From: Candidatus Parvarchaeota archaeon | GTDB taxonomy: Archaea; Nanobdellota; Nanobdellia; WJKC01 | Direction: 5' to 3' | Assembly (NCBI GenBank): GCA_030615175.1 | Contig: JAUWZX010000005.1 | Location: 1-41,811, forward strand | DNA: 41,811 nucleotides | Part shown: piece after piece, positions 22,526 to 31,365 of the stretch | Position numbering within the stretch: the stretch's first letter is position 1 | Layout: each line of letters starts with the position of its first letter | Notes under the pieces: model-generated | What the model saw: only the letters and a program-made list of their open reading frames with translations | What the model was told of the DNA's origin: nothing | The model's database searches: none | Program-made: the position numbers and the translations under genes

Positions 22526-24906
22526 TTAAGCACTCCAACTGTTTCAATGTAAATCCCGGGCTCACACCTATTATACTCGCTTTCGTAGATTTCAAAGCAT
22601 GATGCGTAAGAGTCAGGTGCCTCAGTGAAATCAATATTAGTGGATTCCCTGAAGTCAGTGTTAACTGCTGTCTTGTATAAAATTGAATATAATTCATCAA
22701 GCGTGTCTTCACTAACTGACCCTGCCTTTAATTTTTCATAAATTCCGGAAAGTTCTGAATACCCTAATTCAAACTCTATCGTACTGTCCCCGATAAGGAA
22801 TGCCAGTATCTTACTATTCCAACTTATCAAAGAAGCTAAAAGACTGGTTATTGGAGTGCCAGAACATACAGGGTTCTTGCATTCACTTAATTCCTCTGCG
22901 CACCGAGTAATCTGCATGCACTCACTGACTGACACCATTTCATCTTCAAACACTGAATCAAGGAAGTCAGTGCTCTCAATTATATCCTTAAGAATATCCC
23001 AGTCTGAGTAGTATTCAAGAACCGGTTCTGAACAATCCTCCCAAAATTTATGCCTGCAAGCGCATTCAGTCATGTCAAGCAATGCATCATGACTGCACGC
23101 TGAAACATCACTCTCACTGCTTTTAATATTAACTTCTGCTTCAAGCATGAATATGTTGCCGTCATAACTCCAGACATTTGATAAGTCAGGGTAAGGAATC
23201 CAATACTGAAAGTACTCTGCCTTTCCCTGCATCGCGTACTGCGGCACCACGCAGTCAATGAACATTCCTTTTGAACTATGTATTCCTGCCAGTAATATGT
23301 CGCCAATAATTATGTCAAGAAATCCTTTAAGGATATCATAAACCCAGGCAAAACTACCCCACAAACTTCTTGCTCCTAATATCATTTCAAAAATATTCAT
23401 TTCATAAGTCTGATCTGACTCCTGGTAACCGCAGTAAATCGCGTCCATCGGGTAATTCAGGGGGTCAGTGAGTCTGAATAACAAAAAGTAATCAGTGTCA
23501 GCAACTAATTTTACCGGATCATTGCCGCAGTTAGGTCCGAGTTCATCAATACTAACGCATGTCATGACTGATAAGTCGCTTGGAAAGAGGTCATAAACCT
23601 TCATGTCATAAGTTTGTTCAGGAGCTAATTGCCTGCCCCAGCCCTTGTCCCAGCACTTGCCTAAAAATGGATTGCCAGCAAAGCAGTCAAGGTCAGTTGC
23701 CTGTCTCTTAGCCAGTATTTCAGCAGTATTGCATGAAGGGCTTAAATCAACAGGCTTAGGTGTTTTAAGCACGAACTGGGCTAATGAACGCCTTAAAGGA
23801 AAAAAAGTTAGTTTAGACGTCCAAAGGCCTGCTACTAAAGCATACTTAATAACCTTAAACCATTTTGAACCCATTACTGCTCCAAGTTGAGACATTTTAT
23901 GAAAAGCCAGAAGACCTGAAGGAGCTTCATCCAGCTTCCCGGCAACACTGGATAAACCTTTAGTTAATCCTTTAATTAATCCTTTAATGAAGTATTCATA
24001 CCCAGCCTCAAGTGCTGAGGAGAAAGAATCTTCTAAAATATCGCCAAATACAGCCCAATCATCCGGCTTCATGACTGCATAACAGTCATATGTCCCGTCG
24101 CCATCCTTCCATTCAAGCATGTCCTTACTGCCTTGAGTCATTAAGTTCTGAGGGTAATTATAAAAAAGCAATGGCTCAAAAGTCCTGTGAATTAACTCCT
24201 CAATAAACACCCAGACGAATCCTGAAATAGCGTAAAGAGCTCCAAAAGCTAAAGGACATGTTATTAACGCCCAAGGACCCTTCTCAGGGCTGCATGCAGC
24301 AGCGACCCCTGTGAGTGAAGGAACAATGTAAGTAAGAGTTATTACTTGAATTATGTTCATAAAAAATCTTATCAGAATCACTGGCATTAACTTTGTCAGC
24401 GCAGTAATTCCTGGAGTATTAAAATGCCATAATGGTGCTGCATCGCTGGGCTTAAAAACCCAAGGACCAGTAGTGGTTACTTGCGCCCAAATATCAGAAG
24501 TATCAGGCGTCTCAGTATAAGCCCATGAAGACCATAACTTGCGCCTCATCTGGAACAAGCACAGGCAGTACTGGTCAGTGCACTTCTCAAGCATTGCCTG
24601 CGGATACTTGTATGACTCATCCTCAAAGTAAGTTTCACCACTGCCAAGTTTTGTCTGGAAAATGCCGTAAACATAATTAAAGTCAAGAGTTGGCAGCCTA
24701 ACATCAAACGCGAGAGCTCTCTGACCAGGATTATTACACGCTTCTGAAATAGGACTTATGAAGTTCTCAAAACCCCTGACAGCATCAGATTTCTGAGTGT
24801 TAGCAAGGAAAGAATTATAAACGTAGAACGCGCCTGAAAAAACAACACCCACTGCTAACAGGGTTATCACAACGTTTAAAACCTCACCAATTATCCCTCT
24901 GCGCAT
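22522..24906 (-). CDS. Large pilin-like protein, 794 residues, paralogue of the 1044-residue protein
   Basis: The leader MRRGIIGEVLNVVITLLAVG has the RRG basic cleavage region and a hydrophobic helix. Residues 45-119 (GFENFISPISEAC, ALAFDVRLPTLDF, LEKCTDQYCLCLFQ) match the 1044-residue neighbour in order and spacing. Additional hydrophobic segments occur near 180-260 (MNIIQVITLTYIVPSL; FGALYAISGFVWVFIEEL), so it probably has more than one membrane span. A Cys-rich region follows (CRHKFWEDC, CMQITRCAEELSEC). It is followed by the 1044-residue gene with a 4-nt overlap, suggesting translational coupling and a shared complex. Confidence 0.8.
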   Translation of the reverse strand: MRRGIIGEVLNVVITLLAVGVVFSGAFYVYNSFLANTQKSDAVRGFENFISPISEACNNPGQRALAFDVRLPTLDFNYVYGIFQTKLGSGETYFEDESYKYPQAMLEKCTDQYCLCLFQMRRKLWSSWAYTETPDTSDIWAQVTTTGPWVFKPSDAAPLWHFNTPGITALTKLMPVILIRFFMNIIQVITLTYIVPSLTGVAAACSPEKGPWALITCPLAFGALYAISGFVWVFIEELIHRTFEPLLFYNYPQNLMTQGSKDMLEWKDGDGTYDCYAVMKPDDWAVFGDILEDSFSSALEAGYEYFIKGLIKGLTKGLSSVAGKLDEAPSGLLAFHKMSQLGAVMGSKWFKVIKYALVAGLWTSKLTFFPLRRSLAQFVLKTPKPVDLSPSCNTAEILAKRQATDLDCFAGNPFLGKCWDKGWGRQLAPEQTYDMKVYDLFPSDLSVMTCVSIDELGPNCGNDPVKLVADTDYFLLFRLTDPLNYPMDAIYCGYQESDQTYEMNIFEMILGARSLWGSFAWVYDILKGFLDIIIGDILLAGIHSSKGMFIDCVVPQYAMQGKAEYFQYWIPYPDLSNVWSYDGNIFMLEAEVNIKSSESDVSACSHDALLDMTECACRHKFWEDCSEPVLEYYSDWDILKDIIESTDFLDSVFEDEMVSVSECMQITRCAEELSECKNPVCSGTPITSLLASLISWNSKILAFLIGDSTIEFELGYSELSGIYEKLKAGSVSEDTLDELYSILYKTAVNTDFRESTNIDFTEAPDSYASCFEIYESEYNRCEPGIYIETVGVLK

Positions 24907-24993
24907 CTAATTAAATCCTAATGCTTCCTTATTATTAAAATTTTGTTCTCAGTTATTTCTGCTAAAAAATTCCTTTTTCTAAAAGAGTTGCTC

Positions 24994-25152
24994 TCAATCA
25001 ATCAAGTCTGACAAGTTGCCAATAATAGTGGTATGAGTATCATTTAATATGTCAGTCTGCTGAACAACACCATATATCAGGAAGATTACTAGTCCAACAG
25101 TAACTATTACGAGTAATACTATAATTCCTATTGTGCTGATACCTATTTCCAT
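24994..25152 (-). CDS. Mini pilin-like protein, 52 residues
   Basis: The ATG follows the upstream TGA with no gap (TGAATG). The product begins MEIGISTIGIIVLLVIVTVG, a hydrophobic helix preceded by G-I, and ends in a short polar tail with NLSDLID. It resembles a pilin N-helix without a head domain. Position and size match the other mini-pilins of this operon. Confidence 0.65.
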   Translation of the reverse strand: MEIGISTIGIIVLLVIVTVGLVIFLIYGVVQQTDILNDTHTTIIGNLSDLID

Positions 25153-25368
25153 TCACGCACCATCCTCGCCTGACTGCCAGCCAGGAAGAGTTTCCAATGC
25201 TGATGAAATATTAATTCCTTCAGTAACAGTCTTGCTCGTGCCTGAGATTATACCCCCCTGCTCTGATAACCCTGCAAAGAAGAACACTGCAACAGCAACT
25301 ACTACTAAGACAACTAAAATTATTACCCCAATCATTTGTATGGGCATGCCCTGTGCTTTCCTGCTCAT
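25153..25368 (-). CDS. Small class III pilin, 71 residues
   Basis: MSRKAQGMPIQMIGVIILVV has the K-A|Q-G cleavage motif of euryarchaeal-type class III signal peptides, followed by a long hydrophobic helix. The polar C-terminus is short (LETLPGWQSGEDGA). It is a plausible structural or minor subunit. It abuts the 52-residue gene. Confidence 0.8.
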   Translation of the reverse strand: MSRKAQGMPIQMIGVIILVVLVVVAVAVFFFAGLSEQGGIISGTSKTVTEGINISSALETLPGWQSGEDGA

Positions 25369-25404
25369 CTAATTTAAATTAGAATCATTAAGTGTTTATT
25401 AAAT

Positions 25405-25713
25405 TTATTGAATAATGCAAAGCCCTCCCCTGGTTGACACCTCGCACGCCCCTGTCTTATTCACGCAGTCACTTAAGTATTCCTGCACTGCTGGTTTCTG
25501 TTTGAATTCATCGCAGTTATTGTAATTAAATGCTTGCCCGAGGAATTCCTGGCACGAGTCCTGGCACTCAGAGTGAGTTAGTGACTGCCCAATTGCTGCA
25601 ACATCTCCCTCAGCCCGCATGAAAGTGATTAAGAAGAATATTCCTAAAGCGAAGAAAACAAGCAAGCCTATGCTCACGTATAATGCTTTCTTTACAGGGA
25701 ATCCGGCTCTCAT
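25405..25713 (-). CDS. Small Cys-rich pilin-like protein, 102 residues
   Basis: The leader is MRAGFPVKKALYVSIGLLVF. Its head region shows a pattern shared with the next two upstream genes: ECQDSCQ, then AFNYNNC, then a P-V-x-EY segment, then GACEVSTRGG and a final Cys. It is therefore the most diverged of three tandem paralogous pilins. Conserved Cys positions suggest two or three disulfides in a compact head. Confidence 0.75.
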   Translation of the reverse strand: MRAGFPVKKALYVSIGLLVFFALGIFFLITFMRAEGDVAAIGQSLTHSECQDSCQEFLGQAFNYNNCDEFKQKPAVQEYLSDCVNKTGACEVSTRGGLCIIQ

Positions 25714-25731
25714 GCGAAACCAAATGTTTTT

Positions 25732-26064
25732 TTAAGTGCAACCACCAATATCACAGGCGCAGCTTACTCCACCTCTAACAGTTACAGTGCACGCCCCGAA
25801 CTGTGATGCGCAGCCATCAGTTGCTATGTACTCCTCTACTTGCGGGTTGCCTTCTAAGGCATTACACGTCTCATAATTAAATGCTGATGTTACTATCCCC
25901 TGACATTTTGCCTGGCATTCTGCCTGAGTTGCATTAGTTACTTGCATGCTAGCACCTGCTGAACCGAATCCTGAAATAAAGAATGCTCCGACCACTACAA
26001 GAACTAATAAAGCCAAGGCAGTCAGGACAATCATGTTAACAGGCAATCCTTGTGCTTTACTCAT
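25732..26064 (-). CDS. Small Cys-rich pilin, 110 residues
   Basis: MSKAQGLPVNMIVLTALALL has a KA|QG prepilin site and N-helix. The head carries ECQAKCQ, AFNYETC, a PQVEEY segment and GACTVTVRGG. The first 50 or so residues are nearly identical to those of the neighbouring 124-residue pilin, and 115 bp are identical at DNA level. The heads differ. Together these are candidates for the major filament subunits. Confidence 0.85.
   Translation of the reverse strand: MSKAQGLPVNMIVLTALALLVLVVVGAFFISGFGSAGASMQVTNATQAECQAKCQGIVTSAFNYETCNALEGNPQVEEYIATDGCASQFGACTVTVRGGVSCACDIGGCT
25939..26053. repeat. 115-bp identical repeat, copy in the 110-residue pilin
   Basis: Identical to 26327-26441. It encodes QGLPVNMIVLT through the end of the N-terminal helix and GSAGASMQV. 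Similarity continues about 18 bp further with two changes. It fits a recent duplication or gene conversion of the pilin N-terminus. Confidence 0.9.
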
Positions 26065-26077
26065 AAATCATCAACTG

Positions 26078-26452
26078 CTATGGAAACTCTTCAATTCCGC
26101 ATGTTGCGCCACCACTTAAGGTTACTGTACACGTTCCAAAACTTGGCGCGCAATCCATGGCATATACACAGGCTTTAGTTGTGCTTTTTAATCCACTACT
26201 ACCAGAGCCTGGGCACGCACTAGAGCTAACAGGTTTTGTGCCATATGCACCGCAGTCATTGTAATTATAAGCCATTGTCGTTAATGCCTGGCAGTCTGAC
26301 TGACAGCTTGCCTGAGTTGCATTAACTACTTGCATGCTAGCACCTGCTGAACCGAATCCTGAAATAAAGAATGCTCCGACCACTACAAGAACTAATAAAG
26401 CCAAGGCAGTCAGGACAATCATGTTAACAGGCAATCCTTGTCCAATCCTCAT
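26078..26452 (-). CDS. Small Cys-rich pilin, 124 residues
   Basis: The start at 26452 gives MRIGQGLPVNMIVLTALALL with a G|QG prepilin site. A longer frame from 26512 would overlap the upstream gene and push the leader inward. A TATA-like box at 26477-26485 is 29 nt upstream of this ATG. The head has TQASCQSDCQ, AYNYNDC, an inserted Ser/Gly-rich stretch (PGSGSSG) and GTCTVTLSGG. It is first of the three-gene Cys-rich pilin cluster, and probably strongly expressed from its own promoter inside the operon. Confidence 0.85.
   Translation of the reverse strand: MRIGQGLPVNMIVLTALALLVLVVVGAFFISGFGSAGASMQVVNATQASCQSDCQALTTMAYNYNDCGAYGTKPVSSSACPGSGSSGLKSTTKACVYAMDCAPSFGTCTVTLSGGATCGIEEFP
26327..26441. 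repeat. 115-bp identical repeat, copy in the 124-residue pilin
   Basis: Identical to 25939-26053, in the same orientation, 388 bp apart. Confidence 0.9.
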
Positions 26453-26476
26453 TAGAATAAAATTAGGGCTTGCACG

Positions 26477-26485
26477 TTTATAAAT
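26477..26485 (-). promoter_or_regulatory. Internal TATA-like box ahead of the small pilin cluster
   Basis: tttataaat on the plus strand is centred 29 nt before the ATG at 26452 and lies just inside and downstream of the end of the preceding gene. It would allow the small pilins to be made in excess of the rest of the operon. Confidence 0.5.
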
Positions 26486-26489
26486 TTTC

Positions 26490-28175
26490 CTAATCACAGA
26501 TTCCCTGCTCAATTAATCCTGTAATTGTTAAGCCATACTCAACCCCTGACTCAGTCTCCACTGCAATTCCCTGCTCTGACAAGAAGTAATCGCACTGCCC
26601 GGCAAGCACTAATAAGTCGTTCTCGCCATAAAACCTGCACGGGTCGCAGTCAAGTGAGCGGATAAAACAGGATTTAACAGTATCAAACTCATCAGCGTAC
26701 TCAAGCAAGGCATTACTTAATCCTCTGCCAAAATCACTATTAACTAAGCACCCGCACGCGTAATCCTGCCCCCATTCAGAATTCTTAACTGAATCACATG
26801 ACTCTCCTGAAACAAGACTACTAATAACGCTTTCTTTTAAATTATTACAAGCAGCATCACCCAAGTAAGAAGCATCAGTTTCCGGATTTAATGACACAAC
26901 ATTGTCAGTGGAGAATAAGGCAGTCCTGTAATCATTACTGTAATCACCATCAAGCGTTAATGAATAATCATAATGGCAAAAATTATCCTCACTTACATCC
27001 TGCCTCTGCTCAACATAGAATAAATAGTGATTTAACCCTTCATATGCCTCAACCTTAAAACTGCCGGAAAACTCTGGAGGATAATTCTGCGTCTTACCGC
27101 TCGTACACCCGTTAATTGAATCCTTGCCCGGAACATTCAGTGTTGACTGGGAAAAACAATTGCTAATCTCAACGCTGAATTCACATTCATTGAATAATTT
27201 CTTGCAGGGGCATGGAAGGTCGCAGTACTGAATATTAAGACTTAAGTCATTAACTGGAACCCCTATCGCCCTGAATAATGAATACTGAAGTATTGTAAAG
27301 TCCTCGCACCTGCCATTAACAGGCGTATAAATCTGACCTCCATTGTCAGGGTCAATCCTGTCCAGCAACCCCCAGGAAGGCAGGCAGTCATCATCGTACT
27401 GCTTTGATTCATAACATAGTGAATAAGCCCTGTCACTGCACCTGAAGTAATTATTAATATCCTCACCACTCCTGTAATCATACCTGAAATTCTCAGGATT
27501 AACTAAATCATTAAGGTTAATACTGCTCCAGCATGGAATATTATGAAATCCTTTTAAGTGGTCGTCCGCCAGGCAGAAATCAGACATGCCCCAATGCCAT
27601 TTTGAAAAAGAACTGGCGCAGTTAAAATCACCTGTCAGGCAATCATACATTACTGTAACCGCCCGTTCCTGCTGGCTTAAGCCAATCTCACTTAACTCAT
27701 CTGTCTGCTCATCTAAGAAGCAGTGACCCTCATCATCATCCTGAATATTATCACTAAAACCCCAAGGAATGCCCCACCTCTGCCCAAAGCCAAGTTCAGT
27801 TAATAAGGCATCACGGTAACATCTTGTTTCCATAGGCCATGGAAATATAGGATTCTTCCACCTGGCATTTTCAAGCGCCAAGGTCGCGGCAAGAATTAAA
27901 TGTTCATTACAAGGGAAGAAAGTGATTACGTCACTCGTATCCTGAACTTTAAGGAATGATGAATCAGAATAAATTATCTCCTCATCACCTCCGAGAGACG
28001 TGTAGCAAGAAAGCATGCAAGGCAAGTCCTCAGAAGTAAGCAAGGGCAGTTCAGCACGGCTGATAGCTGCTACTAACTGGTTTTGAGGAAGGAATGTGAC
28101 AACTACTAAGGCAACAATGACTATCACTACTACCACAAGAATTAACTTCAATAACTGATTAGCTTCAAAGTCCAT
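26490..28175 (-). CDS. Pilin-like protein with transglutaminase-like domain, 561 residues
   Basis: The N-terminus MDFEANQLLKLILVVVVIVI is a short polar leader and hydrophobic helix. The start at 28175 lies five bases after the upstream stop. Residues about 288-307 (NGRCEDFTILQYSLFRAIGV) match the active-site segment of transglutaminase-like (papain-fold) domains, with Cys290 as nucleophile. GLNHYLFYV supplies a candidate His383, followed by Asp-rich strands. PCPC and several other Cys pairs are also present. It is a paralogue of the 665-residue neighbour. An enzyme that crosslinks or cleaves surface proteins is possible; an inactive structural domain is the alternative. Confidence 0.75.
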   Translation of the reverse strand: MDFEANQLLKLILVVVVIVIVALVVVTFLPQNQLVAAISRAELPLLTSEDLPCMLSCYTSLGGDEEIIYSDSSFLKVQDTSDVITFFPCNEHLILAATLALENARWKNPIFPWPMETRCYRDALLTELGFGQRWGIPWGFSDNIQDDDEGHCFLDEQTDELSEIGLSQQERAVTVMYDCLTGDFNCASSFSKWHWGMSDFCLADDHLKGFHNIPCWSSINLNDLVNPENFRYDYRSGEDINNYFRCSDRAYSLCYESKQYDDDCLPSWGLLDRIDPDNGGQIYTPVNGRCEDFTILQYSLFRAIGVPVNDLSLNIQYCDLPCPCKKLFNECEFSVEISNCFSQSTLNVPGKDSINGCTSGKTQNYPPEFSGSFKVEAYEGLNHYLFYVEQRQDVSEDNFCHYDYSLTLDGDYSNDYRTALFSTDNVVSLNPETDASYLGDAACNNLKESVISSLVSGESCDSVKNSEWGQDYACGCLVNSDFGRGLSNALLEYADEFDTVKSCFIRSLDCDPCRFYGENDLLVLAGQCDYFLSEQGIAVETESGVEYGLTITGLIEQGICD

Positions 28176-28180
28176 TTCTT

Positions 28181-30178
28181 TTAAACACCACACTCATTCA
28201 CAACATCCGCTATGAACCCTTCCTTATCATCAGGGTTATCAAGGAATTCAGCGCATGCATTTACTAAATCACTTAATGAGGCATCACTCCACTCATTACC
28301 GCAGGCGACTCCAGCATAACTCTCATGAGTCACTTCATTTACATCAAACTGCGTCTTGCACTCTGTTAATAAATAATCATCATCCAAATTATTAAATGAC
28401 TTAATCAGGCGATACCTGCAGTACGGCTCCACGCTCCTGTGATACTGGTTAATGTTAAAGATTGAACCCTGAATATCAATGATGTACGTGCCTCCGTAAA
28501 ATTCAGGCGCTGACTCCAGATAATCACAAGGATTATACGAACCATACGCTCCTAATGGTTCAACAGTTACTTCATTATTAGTAATGCAGTTTATTTCTTC
28601 ACTATAATAACCGCACTGCTCCACTAACTCCATGCAAGGGCATGGAAGACTGCAAGCGCCTAACTCAAGTGAAACCGTAATTGGTGGTGGAACAATGCCT
28701 GATGAACTGTCAGGAATTCCTAAAGTCCTGAATGCTGCGTACTCCATTATTGCAAGGTCCGCGCAAGTTCCTCTCTTTTGAATCATGGTTTCCCATGCGG
28801 GCTGGCAGTCAGGGTCAGCGTCCCCTCCGCCACTAACCGCCCCGTACTTCTCAAATTCATAATTGCATGCATCATAAGGGCCATTATAACAAGTAAGATT
28901 AACTAAATCCATGCCAGTCCTTGGCATTAAAGTATAATTTACCGGGTCGAAACGTTCTTTTAAACTTCTTAAGTCAAGGCAGTTAATGTAACCGTAATTC
29001 TTTAAGCCAGGATTATTAAGGCAGAAACTATGCATGTTATAACCACCAATTAATCCTAAACTCTGAATCTCCACCTCATCATTGCAGTCACCTTTAAAGC
29101 AGTTATGCAGAAATTCCACTGCATCATCATAGTAATTAAGGAATGACACTGCAGTAGTCTCTTCATAAACAATGTCAGGACAGTTAAAGCATAATTGAGG
29201 CACTGAATACGCATCCAAAAACTTCGGGGCCCGCACAACCAGAGTCTTATAAGATGCTTCTGTTAAATCATAAAGGTATACTTCCTCTATTAATTCATAA
29301 TCCATAACAACCCAGCCAAGGTAATTATAATATGATAACTCAGAACTTTGTGAAACAACAAAAGGATGATTAAAGACTTCTCCTTCAATTGTCTTGCTTA
29401 TAATATCATCAATCACTTCTATGTGATTTGCTTCACAGCCATCATTCACTCCATCAACATCACTGCAATCCAGATTATTTTCGTCAAGGTAATTAATTAC
29501 TTCCTGATTTAACTTAAACACCAAATTATCAGATATTGCAGTCCTAATAGTTTCCGTAATATAATCATACTTGTACTTGCCGTACTCTAATGCCATCTGG
29601 ACAAAGTCAAGTAATTGATAATTGCACGAGAAATATAATGGCAGTCGTTCAATAACTGAGAAGTCAAGTCCTTCCTTTTTCTCGCAAAAACCCTTAACTT
29701 TATTGCACTTGAAAAGGCATAACTCTAATTCACTGCTAGAGCACGCCTCGCATTCATCAGGCAAGTCAAATAATCCATTATTATAATCTTCACAGCAGTT
29801 ACAGCACTCCTTGCATGAATCATCTGGTTCATCACAAACGCAGGCGCCGCAAGTGCAGGAACCACTAATTAAGTACTTCTCGCACTCAGGCGGCGGGCAG
29901 TTAGACTTGCAGTAAGCCGTACAGCACTCATCATCATCAATACATAACGTATCAGATATTCCATAATTCATTACCGCCACTTCCTCATCACTTAAGTCAG
30001 AGAGGCAGAAGTAAGCGCACGGAATCTCAAAATAAGAGATGTCAGGAATGAACACACTGATTGTGTCAAGAACATCCTCAGTCATCGGTGCAGTGAAATT
30101 AGAAACCGCTGTTGCCACGATAATAATTACTATAAGTACTATAATCAGTTTTAATATTGAAGCTGTAGCAAACCTCAA
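28181..30178 (-). CDS. Pilin-like protein with Cys-rich and degenerate transglutaminase-like domains
   Basis: The leader-helix is MRFATASILKLIIVLIVIII. Residues about 79-165 form a dense Cys-rich module (DDECCTAYC, SGSCTCGACVC, KECCNCCEDY). Further on, KRGTCADLAIMEYAAFRTLG (Cys472) and LPCPC (512-516) align with the transglutaminase-like neighbour. However, the segment aligned with that neighbour's His (SIFNINQY) has no His in the same place, so catalysis may be lost here. At 665 residues it is about 100 longer than the neighbour, mostly because of the Cys module. The two genes arose by duplication and are separated by only five bases. Confidence 0.75.
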   Translation of the reverse strand: MRFATASILKLIIVLIVIIIVATAVSNFTAPMTEDVLDTISVFIPDISYFEIPCAYFCLSDLSDEEVAVMNYGISDTLCIDDDECCTAYCKSNCPPPECEKYLISGSCTCGACVCDEPDDSCKECCNCCEDYNNGLFDLPDECEACSSSELELCLFKCNKVKGFCEKKEGLDFSVIERLPLYFSCNYQLLDFVQMALEYGKYKYDYITETIRTAISDNLVFKLNQEVINYLDENNLDCSDVDGVNDGCEANHIEVIDDIISKTIEGEVFNHPFVVSQSSELSYYNYLGWVVMDYELIEEVYLYDLTEASYKTLVVRAPKFLDAYSVPQLCFNCPDIVYEETTAVSFLNYYDDAVEFLHNCFKGDCNDEVEIQSLGLIGGYNMHSFCLNNPGLKNYGYINCLDLRSLKERFDPVNYTLMPRTGMDLVNLTCYNGPYDACNYEFEKYGAVSGGGDADPDCQPAWETMIQKRGTCADLAIMEYAAFRTLGIPDSSSGIVPPPITVSLELGACSLPCPCMELVEQCGYYSEEINCITNNEVTVEPLGAYGSYNPCDYLESAPEFYGGTYIIDIQGSIFNINQYHRSVEPYCRYRLIKSFNNLDDDYLLTECKTQFDVNEVTHESYAGVACGNEWSDASLSDLVNACAEFLDNPDDKEGFIADVVNECGV

Positions 30179-30181
30179 GAC

Positions 30182-30313
30182 CTAAAACCTCAATACGTTA
30201 ATTGATTCATTAACTCCTGATTCCAGATAACCAGCTATTGTTATTGCTAATAATATTAAAATCAATAACACAATAACTGTTATTACTGCAATTGCAATCG
30301 TCTTAAATTCCAT
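30182..30313 (-). CDS. Mini pilin-like protein, 43 residues
   Basis: The ATG directly follows the upstream TAA. The product begins MEFKTIAIAVITVIVLLILI and ends in a short polar tail (NESINVLRF). It is essentially one N-terminal helix with a single Lys before it, like the other mini-pilins. The stop is three bases before the next start. Confidence 0.65.
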   Translation of the reverse strand: MEFKTIAIAVITVIVLLILILLAITIAGYLESGVNESINVLRF

Positions 30314-31180
30314 TTAAGTAACCACCGCCGTTGATACATCATAAGTGCAAAGTATTAACTGGTCAGCAGAAGCGGAAGCAGAGACAGTGTAGCACAGCGT
30401 CTCAGTAGACGTCTTGACTCTTGAAATTGCCTGGAAGAACTGGTCAATATAGTATAATCCTACCACGTACTTCCGCTTTTTCCCGTCACAAATCATATTA
30501 TAACCAAGAATCCCTCTGAACCCGAGAAAAGGATTCTCAGCGCCTAATAAGTCAGAATACCTTTTCTGAATATCACCAATGCTATAAAAATGAGTGTCAG
30601 CATACCTGTTAAGGAATACCTGGTCAATGATTATTGAACCACCAGACTCTGTTAGTGAATCATAAATATCCTCATACTCTTCATACATATTCTTAATCCA
30701 CTGAGGGTAAACGCCATCACTTAATGAATCACACTTTAAGTCAATTGTTTGCTCAAAACAAGTGAATTGATTGCCTCCCTCGTACATCACTAACGGGTCC
30801 CACCGGCCCTCCCCGAACACATCCCAGCACCTGATGGATTCATCCATTACTTTCCTGGTCAGAACGTCAAGCGTGACGTAATCAGTGTAATCAACTGCGG
30901 GTCCAGGATAACAGGCAAGAGGGACAGACATTAAACTAACTGCTGCACCGCCAAACCCTCCAGTAAGTGTTCCAACAGCACCTAAAAGCGTCTCAACCAC
31001 GGGGTTGCCGAGCGTGGCAGCCCTGAAGAACACGTTAATCTTGCAGATTGAGTCAGAAAGCCCTCCAGTAATTATTGGATAAAAAGAGAACACGAGTGAC
31101 AAGACGATGAACGCGACTACTGCAAATAATATTACCATCACTATTGAATTAAATCCTAATTCAGTGCCTCTTCGATTCAT
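30314..31180 (-). CDS. Pilin-like protein, 288 residues
   Basis: MNRRGTELGFNSIVMVILFA is a prepilin-like leader with RRG and a following ELGF motif that the upstream 51-residue mini-pilin shares. A second, Gly-rich hydrophobic stretch (LLGAVGTLTGGFGGAAVSL) follows. The soluble head has six or so Cys (ACYPGP, IRCWDVFG, FTCFEQ, LKCDS). Its start overlaps the upstream stop in an ATGA junction. Confidence 0.75.
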   Translation of the reverse strand: MNRRGTELGFNSIVMVILFAVVAFIVLSLVFSFYPIITGGLSDSICKINVFFRAATLGNPVVETLLGAVGTLTGGFGGAAVSLMSVPLACYPGPAVDYTDYVTLDVLTRKVMDESIRCWDVFGEGRWDPLVMYEGGNQFTCFEQTIDLKCDSLSDGVYPQWIKNMYEEYEDIYDSLTESGGSIIIDQVFLNRYADTHFYSIGDIQKRYSDLLGAENPFLGFRGILGYNMICDGKKRKYVVGLYYIDQFFQAISRVKTSTETLCYTVSASASADQLILCTYDVSTAVVT

Positions 31181-31332
31181 CCAATAACACTCCTCTTGCC
31201 GAAAATACTGCCTGCTTCAACAGCAGGATTAACTATTAAAATGAATAGTAAAGTAAGTATTATTATAATTACTACTGCAAGTATTGCAATAACTATCTCC
31301 TTAAAACCTAACTCAATTGCTCCAAGCCTCAC
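31177..31332 (-). CDS. Mini pilin-like protein, 51 residues
   Basis: A GTG start gives MRLGAIELGFKEIVIAILAV: an RLG leader, then AIELGF and a hydrophobic helix, with a short tail (GSIFGKRSVIG). Its Glu in the N-helix recalls the +5 Glu of bacterial type IV pilins. It overlaps the 288-residue gene by 4 nt, and the two share the ELGF motif. Confidence 0.65.
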   Translation of the reverse strand: MRLGAIELGFKEIVIAILAVVIIIILTLLFILIVNPAVEAGSIFGKRSVIG

Positions 31333-31365
31333 TATTAATAATTAACTAGCTCTTCAAATAAATAA

